6,571 nt of DNA from Candidatus Latescibacterota bacterium. Lineage in GTDB: Bacteria; Latescibacterota; MVCY01. The stretch lies in assembly GCA_030640765.1 (NCBI GenBank), contig DAOWIT010000125.1, positions 1-6,571 of the forward strand, in the 5' to 3' direction. Under the pieces are notes generated by a model. That model was not told the origin of the DNA, made no database searches, and saw only the letters and a list, made by a program, of their open reading frames with translations. The first letter of the stretch is position 1; each line of letters starts with the position of its first letter. This document shows, piece after piece, positions 1-4,789 of the stretch. Both the position numbers and the translations under genes were made by a program.

Positions 1-1719
1 GGCTCTTCACCTGATGGAATTATTTACAAAATCACCCCTGAGGGTGTGGCCTCCACCTTCTCCAACACCGGGCAGAAATATGTCTGGAGCCTTGCCTCAG
101 ACGACAAGGGGTATATCTACGCTGGCACTGGTGAGAGGGCGAGAATCTTGAAAATCTCCCCCAAAGGAAAAGTAAAGGAACTCTATGCCTCCACGGACAA
201 CCACATTATGTGCGTGGTCTGCACTCCGACTGGATCCGTCTACGCGGGTACCGAAGGCTCAGGGATAGTCTACAAGGTCGATCAGAAAGGCAGAGTGATG
301 GCCCTGTACGATGCCCCGGAAAAAGAGATCCACAGCTTAGTGCTCACTTCGGAAGCAGATCTCTATGTGGGAGCTATGTCGGGAACCGACTCCGACACGC
401 AGTCTCAAAGTCCCAACCAGTTTCAACCCCAGGGCTCTACTCTTTACAAGATTACTACCTCAGGTGCTGTGTGGCCCGTCTGGCACTGTCCAGAACCCCT
501 GCTGCTCTCTTTGTTGAGAGACCAACAAGGGAAGCTGATAGTGGGCACCGGGGAAAAGGGGATAATCTACTCCGTTACCCCGGAGGGGAAATGGACCGTG
601 CTTTTGAAATGCCAGCAATCTCAGCCCCTTTCGCTTTACAAGAACCGCAAGGGCGAGATATTTGTGGGCACAGAGGGCAAACTCTACCGGCTTATGCCTG
701 ACTATGCCAAACAGGGAAGCCTCACATCCCAGGAGCGGGATATGACAGTCAGCTCGCGGTGGGGAAAGGTTTGCTGGAGGGCTGAAACCCCAGAAGGAAC
801 CAAGATTAGCCTCCAGACCCGATCGGGAAACACCGAGCAGGCAGACAGCACCTGGAGCCAATGGTCAGAGAAACTTCAAGATCCGACCGGGAGCCAGATT
901 ACCAGTTTCCCCGGCCGGTTCCTCCAATATCGGGTAAATCTCTCCACCTCAAATCAGTCAGTAACACCAGTGTTGAAGGAGATCTCCATCGCCTCTTTAC
1001 AGAACAATCTGAAACCGGAGATCAAAGCAGTGAACATAAGTTCTCACCTTATCCCTGTGGAGGGGGGACCGCCAGCACCGGAAGCTGGCCCCCCAACACA
1101 GGGCGGCTTTCCGCCAGGACGAAAGTCAGGCCCTCAACAACCGCCAAGAGGGAAACCCCAGAGGGGCCTGTGGCGCATAAGCTGGATTGCCCAGGATCCT
1201 AACAACGACAGCTTGGTATACGACCTTTACTTCCGAGGCAGTGAGGAGAAAAACTGGAAACTCCTTAAAGAGGAACTGCGCAGGACCTCCTATGTCTGGA
1301 ACACCACCTCCTGTCCCGATGGAACACAACTGGTAAAGGTGGTTGCCTCTGATCGACCCAGTAACTCTCCTCGCCTCACCCTCTCAACCGAGAAGGTCAG
1401 TAGACCCTTTGTGGTGGACAACACTCCCCCACAGGTCGGGCAATTCAAGATTGAACAGCTTCCAGATGGCCAAATAACTGTAGATGGGGAACTGAAAGAC
1501 GCCACCAGCCCCTTGAAAAAGGCAGAATACTCCATCGACTCCGGAAAATGGCTGGTTATCTCCCCCGCCGATGACATCTTCGATTCTAAAAAAGAGAGCT
1601 TCTCTTTCACCACCAAACCTCTTTCCCCAGGGGAACATACCATAGTAGTCAGGGTGACGGACTTTCAGGACAACATCGGCACTGGCAAAGCAGTGGTAGA
1701 GGTGAAGAGTTCCCAATAG
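1..1719 (+). CDS. Beta-propeller protein with C-terminal Ig/fibronectin-like domains (5' end outside window)
   Basis: The frame is open from base 1 to a TAG at 1717-1719 (572 codons), so the true start lies upstream. The GTG at 46 is internal, because the codons before it already encode a propeller strand (DGIIYKITPEG). Residues about 1-230, counted from base 1, hold repeated blades of about 40 residues with the pattern G-x-[IVL]-[YF]-[AV]-G-T followed by [IL]-[YL]-[KSR]-[IVL]-x-P-x-G; clear copies start near residues 37, 78, 120, 177 and 218. Next comes a beta-rich segment with a WSQWSE motif (285-290), a Pro/Gly-rich linker (353-388), then two Ig/fibronectin-like segments, the second opening at DNTPPQV (473). 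The build suggests an exported or surface protein that binds ligand or partner, but the signal-peptide region is not visible and no catalytic residues are recognised. Function is unknown. It is followed by dtd after 120 bp, with no evident functional link. Confidence 0.85.
   Translation, partial: GSSPDGIIYKITPEGVASTFSNTGQKYVWSLASDDKGYIYAGTGERARILKISPKGKVKELYASTDNHIMCVVCTPTGSVYAGTEGSGIVYKVDQKGRVMALYDAPEKEIHSLVLTSEADLYVGAMSGTDSDTQSQSPNQFQPQGSTLYKITTSGAVWPVWHCPEPLLLSLLRDQQGKLIVGTGEKGIIYSVTPEGKWTVLLKCQQSQPLSLYKNRKGEIFVGTEGKLYRLMPDYAKQGSLTSQERDMTVSSRWGKVCWRAETPEGTKISLQTRSGNTEQADSTWSQWSEKLQDPTGSQITSFPGRFLQYRVNLSTSNQSVTPVLKEISIASLQNNLKPEIKAVNISSHLIPVEGGPPAPEAGPPTQGGFPPGRKSGPQQPPRGKPQRGLWRISWIAQDPNNDSLVYDLYFRGSEEKNWKLLKEELRRTSYVWNTTSCPDGTQLVKVVASDRPSNSPRLTLSTEKVSRPFVVDNTPPQVGQFKIEQLPDGQITVDGELKDATSPLKKAEYSIDSGKWLVISPADDIFDSKKESFSFTTKPLSPGEHTIVVRVTDFQDNIGTGKAVVEVKSSQ
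1057..1164 (+). other. Pro/Gly-rich interdomain linker inside the propeller protein
   Basis: Residues 353-388 of the propeller protein are dominated by Pro, Gly, Gln and basic residues, with repeated GPP/PPG/QPP steps and no predicted hydrophobic core. The segment separates the propeller plus WSxWS region from the C-terminal Ig-like segments and probably acts as a flexible or extended spacer. That role is inferred from composition only. Confidence 0.6.
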
Positions 1720-1721
1720 TA

Positions 1722-1783
1722 GTAGCCGAAGTTTCCAAACTTCGCAGTGCTCTCTTAGAGCGAGCTTTGGAAAGCTCGGCTAC
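1722..1783. repeat. Double-hairpin intergenic repeat (REP-like inverted pair)
   Basis: Two perfect 18-nt palindromes, each an 8-bp stem with a 2-nt loop, lie 16 nt apart: 1727-1744 (CGAAGTTT-CC-AAACTTCG) and 1761-1778 (CGAGCTTT-GG-AAAGCTCG). They are inverted relative to each other and are bounded by GTAGCCG (1722-1728) and CGGCTAC (1777-1783), so the 62 bp could also fold as one long imperfect hairpin. Over the 23-nt arms 19 positions match, and the four differences fall as two compensated base pairs. There is no U-tract after either hairpin, so it is not a classical intrinsic terminator, although it could protect the 3' end of the upstream mRNA. It looks like a dispersed palindromic repeat. 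Confidence 0.8.
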
Positions 1784-1839
1784 GAAGTTGAACAACAAGA
1801 GACCACTCACCATTCACCAATTAACTCTTTCTTTCCTCT

Positions 1840-2310
1840 ATGCGGGTAGTAGCTCAAAGAGTAAGTCACGCTAAGGTATTGATAGACGGTGAAACAGTCT
1901 CCCAGATAGGTCGGGGACTGCTTTTGCTGGTAGGGGTCAAAAACGATGATGCCCCTGCGGATGCGGAATTTCTCGCCCAGAAATGCTTGAACCTCAGGGT
2001 ATTTGAAGATCAGCAGGGGAAGTTGAACCTTTCAGTTTTAGAGATAAAGGGAGAAATCCTTGCAGTCTCTCAATTCACTCTCTATGGAGACACCCGCAAA
2101 GGCAGAAGACCCAGCTTCACCGAGGCGGCATCTCCCCAGGCGGCACAGTCTCTCTACCAAAAATTCGTGGAGTCGTTGCGGAAAAGCGGCCTTCCGGTCA
2201 AAACTGGGGCCTTTGGTAAGCACATGCTGGTGGACATCCACAACGACGGACCCGTAACCTTAATTATGGAGAGCCAACCGTCAACCTCAGGAAAGAGAAC
2301 CAATGGCTAA
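1840..2310 (+). CDS. dtd: D-aminoacyl-tRNA deacylase (DTD)
   Basis: The 156-residue protein aligns by eye with the whole DTD family, usually about 145-150 residues. The N-terminus [13 protein letters not shown] is the family's typical opening and fixes the ATG. The two active-site signatures are present: SQFTLYGD (77-84, with Thr80 at the classical position) and HNDGPVT (134-140), which carries the Gly-Pro pair that reaches into the partner subunit of the dimer. The enzyme hydrolyses D-aminoacyl-tRNA (and Gly-tRNA(Ala)) in the cytoplasm, releasing free tRNA and the D-amino acid, and protects translation from misloading. The last 12 or so residues ([12 protein letters not shown]) extend past the usual end and overlap the next gene by 8 nt. 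Unusually, the 20 nt before the ATG are pyrimidine-rich with no Shine-Dalgarno sequence, in contrast to the three downstream genes. No convincing own promoter is seen. Confidence 0.96.
   Translation: MRVVAQRVSHAKVLIDGETVSQIGRGLLLLVGVKNDDAPADAEFLAQKCLNLRVFEDQQGKLNLSVLEIKGEILAVSQFTLYGDTRKGRRPSFTEAASPQAAQSLYQKFVESLRKSGLPVKTGAFGKHMLVDIHNDGPVTLIMESQPSTSGKRTNG
2289..2297 (+). promoter_or_regulatory. Shine-Dalgarno of the EndoQ gene, inside dtd
   Basis: AGGAAAGAG lies within the last dtd codons, 5 nt before the ATG at 2303. With the 8-nt overlap of dtd's stop and this start, it supports translational coupling: ribosomes ending dtd are placed on the next start. Confidence 0.75.
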
Positions 2311-3529
2311 TTTTATCGCTGATTTCCATATCCACTCTAAATACAGTCGGGCCACAAGCAACCAGATGGATATAGAGAATTTGGACAGATACGCCCGACT
2401 GAAAGGCATAAGGCTGTTGGGCACAGGGGATTTCACCCATCCCCAGTGGTTGTTCGAACTTAAAAGCAACCTGAAACCCACCGGGGAGGGATTGTTTCAG
2501 TATGGCGAAACCTTGTTCATCTTAACTGTCGAAGTTTGCAACAACTTTCACCACAAAGGGGTGGGCAAAAGGATACATAACATACTATTCGCTCCCAGTT
2601 TTGAGACAGTTGAGCAGATCAATACAGCCCTGCAGTCCTACGGGGATTTAAGGGTAGATGGCAGACCCAACCTGGCCCTCTCTGCCAGCGATTTAGTGAA
2701 ACTGGTGCTGGACATCTCGACGGACTGTCTCATCGTCCCCGCCCATGTCTGGACGCCCTGGTTCTCCCTGTTCGGCGCCAATTCAGGCTTTGACCGCATT
2801 ACAGACTGCTTCGGGGATCAAACAGAAAATATCTACGCCTTAGAGACCGGACTTTCCTCCGATCCTCCCATGAACTGGCGTCTGAGCTGTTTGGATAGAT
2901 TCACCCTTATCTCTAATTCTGACGCCCACTCCCCGGTTAAGATAGGCAGAGAGGCAAATATCTTCGACGTTCCCTTAGGTTACAGAGAAATCAGCGAAGC
3001 GATCAAGACTAAAAATGGCTTTCTAAGCACCATAGAGTTTTTTCCCCAAGAGGGTAAGTACCACTACGATGGGCACCGGAACTGCGATGTGTGCTTGTCA
3101 CCTAAGGAATCAAAGAAACTCAACAATCGCTGTCCGGTCTGCGGGGCTCCTCTCACCATAGGGGTGATGCACAGAATCGATGAACTGGCCGACAGACCGG
3201 AAGGATTCACTCCCCAGAAGCCAGTTCCCTGTAGACATCTGGTTCCTCTCGCAGAGATTATAAGTGAGGCATTAGATGTAGGGGAAAAGACTATAACAGC
3301 AAATACCCAATATGATAGATTGGTCCAGCGCTTTGGAAGCGAATTCAATGTCCTCTTAGAAGCTCCCGCAGAGCAGTTAGAAAAACTCGTTCCTGGGAGG
3401 ATTTATGAGGGCATCCTGAAAGTGAGGAACGGAGAGGTCCAGATTTCTCCAGGTTACGATGGGGTATATGGGAAGGTGAAAATGTTGGAACAGAAGGAGC
3501 AGCGACAGACACAAATGAATCTGTTCTGA
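2303..3529 (+). CDS. endoQ: Endonuclease Q family protein (PHP-fold, deaminated-base DNA repair nuclease)
   Basis: The 408-residue protein has the order typical of EndoQ, often labelled PHP-domain or UvrD-associated protein in bacteria. PHP metal motifs are [11 protein letters not shown] (7-17; His9, His11), GTGDFTHP (40-47; Asp43, His46), Glu77, PAHVWTPW (146-153; His148) and SNSDAHSP (204-211; Asp207, His209). The conserved [16 protein letters not shown] precedes a Cys4 zinc site (Cys261, Cys264, Cys277, Cys280), then a helical C-terminal domain. Characterised family members cut DNA 5' of uracil, hypoxanthine, xanthine and abasic sites, starting repair of deaminated bases; that activity is inferred here. 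The protein ends exactly in QTQMNLF (402-408), matching the bacterial beta-clamp pentapeptide pattern Q-L/M-x-L-F. It has no helicase domain, so a UvrD label would be wrong. It starts 8 nt inside dtd behind a good Shine-Dalgarno. EndoQ is patchy in bacteria, so transfer is possible, but codon use looks like its neighbours. Confidence 0.9.
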   Translation: MANFIADFHIHSKYSRATSNQMDIENLDRYARLKGIRLLGTGDFTHPQWLFELKSNLKPTGEGLFQYGETLFILTVEVCNNFHHKGVGKRIHNILFAPSFETVEQINTALQSYGDLRVDGRPNLALSASDLVKLVLDISTDCLIVPAHVWTPWFSLFGANSGFDRITDCFGDQTENIYALETGLSSDPPMNWRLSCLDRFTLISNSDAHSPVKIGREANIFDVPLGYREISEAIKTKNGFLSTIEFFPQEGKYHYDGHRNCDVCLSPKESKKLNNRCPVCGAPLTIGVMHRIDELADRPEGFTPQKPVPCRHLVPLAEIISEALDVGEKTITANTQYDRLVQRFGSEFNVLLEAPAEQLEKLVPGRIYEGILKVRNGEVQISPGYDGVYGKVKMLEQKEQRQTQMNLF

Positions 3530-3536
3530 TGGTACA

Positions 3537-3545
3537 GGGGGGGGG
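3537..3545 (+). repeat. G9 homopolymer run
   Basis: Nine consecutive G bases begin 8 nt after the EndoQ stop codon and end 8 nt before the -35 box of the putative promoter. A run this long is prone to slippage in vivo and to miscounting in assembly. It lies outside every reading frame called here, so length change would alter only spacing. Confidence 0.9.
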
Positions 3546-3553
3546 AATTTCTG

Positions 3554-3582
3554 TTGACTTTTGGCCGCTTGTGCATTATCTT
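3554..3582 (+). promoter_or_regulatory. Putative sigma70-type promoter upstream of pdxJ
   Basis: TTGACT (3554-3559, 5 of 6 to consensus) is followed by a 17-nt spacer and TATCTT (3577-3582, 4 of 6). Transcription would start near 3589, giving a leader of about 155 nt before the pdxJ ATG. It is the best promoter match seen in the window's gaps. It lies upstream of an intrinsic terminator, so transcripts from it would have to pass 3685 to reach pdxJ. Confidence 0.55.
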
Positions 3583-3629
3583 GAATTTCAATTCATTCGC
3601 ACGAATTTCTTCCCCGTGGACACCGCGTA

Positions 3630-3726
3630 AAACTTCATTACACCGCGAAGGCAGCCAAATAAAAGGGGAGGTATCCTCCTTTTTTGCTGCGATTTCTGTT
3701 ATCTCTGTGTTTCTGCGGTGAAGTTT
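3630..3726. repeat. Imperfect inverted repeat spanning the pdxJ leader
   Basis: AAACTTCA (3630-3637) is repeated inverted as TGAAGTTT (3719-3726). Inside, CACCGC (3641-3646) faces GCGGTG (3715-3720, a competing pairing), GCAGC (3651-3655) faces GCTGC (3686-3690), and the terminator hairpin sits at the centre. The right arm, ending TCTGCGGTGAA, resembles the right arm of the repeat at 4489-4592, which ends TCTGCGTTGAA, so both flanks of pdxJ seem to carry a degenerate copy of one repeat family. The pairing of the outer part is weak and interrupted. Confidence 0.5.
3661..3685 (+). terminator. Intrinsic terminator between EndoQ and pdxJ (possible attenuator)
   Basis: AAAAGGGGAGG (3661-3671), loop TAT, then CCTCCTTTTTT (3675-3685) forms an 11-bp stem with two G-U pairs whose 3' side is the U-tract. 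It can be lengthened by GCAGC/GCTGC outside. It lies 131 nt after the EndoQ stop and 59 nt before the pdxJ start. It may end the dtd-endoQ transcript, attenuate the transcript from the promoter at 3554, or both. The CCTCCT of its 3' arm could alternatively pair with the pdxJ Shine-Dalgarno AGGAGG. Confidence 0.75.
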
Positions 3727-3729
3727 GAT

Positions 3730-3736
3730 AGGAGGT
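3730..3736 (+). promoter_or_regulatory. Shine-Dalgarno that fixes the pdxJ start
   Basis: AGGAGGT is a near-perfect ribosome binding site, 8-9 nt before the ATG at 3745. The longer in-frame reading from GTG 3718 would place this site inside the coding region and add nine residues foreign to the family, so the ATG at 3745 is preferred. Confidence 0.9.
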
Positions 3737-3744
3737 TTTTGGTT

Positions 3745-4461
3745 ATGCCCAAACTAAGCGTAAATGTGGATCATGTGGCTACTCTTCGTCAGGCCAGGAA
3801 AGCAAGGGAGCCAGATCCCGTAGCTGCTGCCGTCCTGGTTGAGCTGGCTGGGGCTGATGGTATCACCGTCCATCTGAGAGAGGATCGCAGGCACATAAAC
3901 GACCGTGACCTGCAGCTGTTGAGGCATACGGTCAAAACGCATCTCAATATGGAGATGGCTGCTACAGAGGAGATGATTAATATCGCCCGAGAGATTATGC
4001 CCGATATGGTCACCTTGGTGCCAGAAAAAAGAGAAGAACTCACCACTGAGGGGGGACTGGATGTACTTCAGAAGACAAAGGAGCTGGAGATGGCGATTTC
4101 AACTCTTCACAGCAGTGAAATCTTAGTCAGCCTCTTTGTCGACCCTGATCTGAAACAGGTGAGAGAGTCAGCCCGGATCGGTGCCGACTACATCGAGCTT
4201 CACAGCGGCGAGTACGCCAACGCCACCGACTTCTCCCAAGAAACAGAACAGTGGGAAAAGATACGGGACATGGCGATGGCCAGCGAAAAGTTAGGCCTGG
4301 GAATCAACTCTGGACACGGCCTTACTTACCAGAATGTCTCCCGTATCATTCAGATCAAGCAGATCGAGGAAGTATCTATCGGCCATTCTATAATCGCCAG
4401 GGCAGTGCTGGTAGGACTGGAAAGAGCAGTCAGAGAAATGCTCGCCCTGGTGCGCAGATAG
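3745..4461 (+). CDS. pdxJ: Pyridoxine 5'-phosphate synthase (PdxJ)
   Basis: From ATG 3745 the protein has 238 residues, the normal PdxJ length, and opens with the family signature [18 protein letters not shown]. PdxJ closes the ring of vitamin B6, condensing 3-amino-2-oxopropyl phosphate with 1-deoxy-D-xylulose 5-phosphate to pyridoxine 5'-phosphate in the cytoplasm. Landmarks along the TIM barrel are [16 protein letters not shown] (36-51; His43), LNMEMA (67-72; Glu70), [16 protein letters not shown] (89-104), ELHSGEYA (151-158), [13 protein letters not shown] (186-198; His191) and [18 protein letters not shown] in the last strand and helix. His43, Glu70 and His191 sit two positions before E. 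coli His45, Glu70+2 and His193, the catalytic set, so the enzyme looks intact. It stands alone between two repeat-filled gaps, with its own putative promoter upstream. Other B6 genes (pdxA, dxs) and the often adjacent acpS are absent from the window. No clear terminator follows. Confidence 0.97.
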   Translation: MPKLSVNVDHVATLRQARKAREPDPVAAAVLVELAGADGITVHLREDRRHINDRDLQLLRHTVKTHLNMEMAATEEMINIAREIMPDMVTLVPEKREELTTEGGLDVLQKTKELEMAISTLHSSEILVSLFVDPDLKQVRESARIGADYIELHSGEYANATDFSQETEQWEKIRDMAMASEKLGLGINSGHGLTYQNVSRIIQIKQIEEVSIGHSIIARAVLVGLERAVREMLALVRR

Positions 4462-4488
4462 GCCTCTTTTTAGACGATAAAGCTGTTT

Positions 4489-4592
4489 TTTCACCGTAAA
4501 GGCGCAAAGGAAGCAAAGGAAAGTCGCGTCTTAAACAATCAAACAATTATATGTTTCGTTTTTCTTTCGCTCTTTGCGTCTCTGCGTTGAAA
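4489..4592. repeat. Imperfect inverted repeat downstream of pdxJ
   Basis: The left arm (4489-4522, beginning TTTCACCGTAAAGGCGCAAAG) and the right arm (4561-4592, ending CTTTGCGTCTCTGCGTTGAAA) are reverse complements over about 32-34 nt with several mismatches and two single-base gaps. They are separated by an AT-rich 38-nt centre. The arms belong to the GCAGAGACGCAAAG-type intergenic repeats that I recall as frequent in environmental bacterial genomes. A transcript would form a long stem; whether it is mobile or regulatory cannot be told. Confidence 0.7.
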
Positions 4593-4597
4593 TTTAG

Positions 4598-4615
4598 GTC
4601 TTTTGCGAAAAAGAC
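4598..4615 (+). repeat. Small hairpin with GCGA tetraloop
   Basis: GTCTTTT (4598-4604) pairs with AAAAGAC (4609-4615) around GCGA, a GNRA-type tetraloop. Its last bases are shared with the next hairpin (4612-4629), so the two cannot fold fully at the same time. Confidence 0.5.
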
Positions 4616-4629
4616 AATCTTGATTGTCT
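4612..4629. repeat. Small palindrome overlapping the MITE-like left end
   Basis: AGACAATC (4612-4619), a TT loop, then GATTGTCT (4622-4629) give a perfect 8-bp stem. It overlaps the preceding hairpin and the left terminal repeat of the element at 4620-4755. Confidence 0.55.
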
Positions 4630-4755
4630 CGTAAAAAGTCTAAAATCGTGTCACTCCCGCGAAAGCGGGAGCCCATAAGAACTTGAAAAAACTGGATTCC
4701 TGCTTTCGCAGGAATGACATTTAAGAGGCTAATTGACTTTTTACGAATGGATCAA
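4620..4755. mobile_element. MITE-like element with terminal inverted repeats and two inner hairpins
   Basis: TCGTAAAAAGTC (4629-4640) and GACTTTTTACGA (4735-4746) are perfect 12-bp inverted ends; allowing a four-base mismatch block they extend to 21 bp (4620-4640 and 4735-4755). Inside are two strong hairpins: CTCCCGC-GAAA-GCGGGAG (4654-4671) and ATTCCTGC-TTTC-GCAGGAAT (4696-4715). The second is an inverted copy of the first, and paired differences (C-G against T-A) keep both stems intact. No protein is encoded and no clear target-site duplication is seen. This architecture is that of a non-autonomous dispersed repeat; I recall very similar hairpins and TTTTTACGA ends in delta-proteobacterial and candidate-phylum genomes. 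It ends only 34 bp before secDF. Confidence 0.65.
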
Positions 4756-4776
4756 TCTTCAATACCCAAATCCAAG

Positions 4777-4783
4777 AAGGGAG
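4777..4783 (+). promoter_or_regulatory. Shine-Dalgarno of secDF
   Basis: AAGGGAG lies 6 nt before the ATG at 4790. The frame stays open upstream into the repeat element, so this site, together with the signal-anchor sequence that starts right after it, decides the start. Confidence 0.75.
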
Positions 4784-4789
4784 AGATCG

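Larger units (their letters stand above)
4462..4789. other. 328-bp gene-free gap filled with structured repeats
   Basis: No credible gene is seen on either strand between the pdxJ stop and the secDF start. The gap holds an inverted repeat (4489-4592), two adjoining small hairpins (4598-4615 and 4612-4629), a MITE-like element (4620-4755) and the secDF ribosome site. A T-rich stretch right after pdxJ (4467-4471 and 4485-4491) lacks a preceding stem, so I do not call a terminator there. Confidence 0.8.

Noticed and set aside
46..48. GTG at 46 as the start of the propeller gene
   Set aside because: The frame is open to base 1 and the residues before 46 form part of a propeller repeat; no ribosome site precedes it.
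460..861. Minus-strand open frame of 133 codons and plus-strand frames at 210-701 and 861-1202
   Set aside because: They overlap the propeller gene in other frames and give low-complexity or unmatched proteins.
1727..1778. Intrinsic terminator from the two palindromes after the propeller gene
   Set aside because: Neither stem is followed by a U-tract; better explained as a palindromic repeat.
1788..1816. Promoter for dtd (TTGAAC, 17 nt, CATTCA)
   Set aside because: The -10 match is poor and the -35 only partial; not distinguishable from chance.
2303..3529. UvrD-type DNA helicase label for this gene
   Set aside because: No Walker A or helicase motifs are present; PHP metal motifs and a Cys4 site fit endonuclease Q instead.
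3718..3744. GTG at 3718 as the pdxJ start, adding nine residues
   Set aside because: The added segment contains the strong ribosome site AGGAGG, and PdxJ proteins begin at the [14 protein letters not shown] segment coded from ATG 3745.
4462..4491. Terminator after pdxJ in the T-rich stretches
   Set aside because: No stable GC-rich stem precedes either T run.
4620..4755. CRISPR or riboswitch reading of the hairpin-rich gap
   Set aside because: There are no regularly spaced direct repeats, and the structure is bounded by terminal inverted repeats, typical of a dispersed element.
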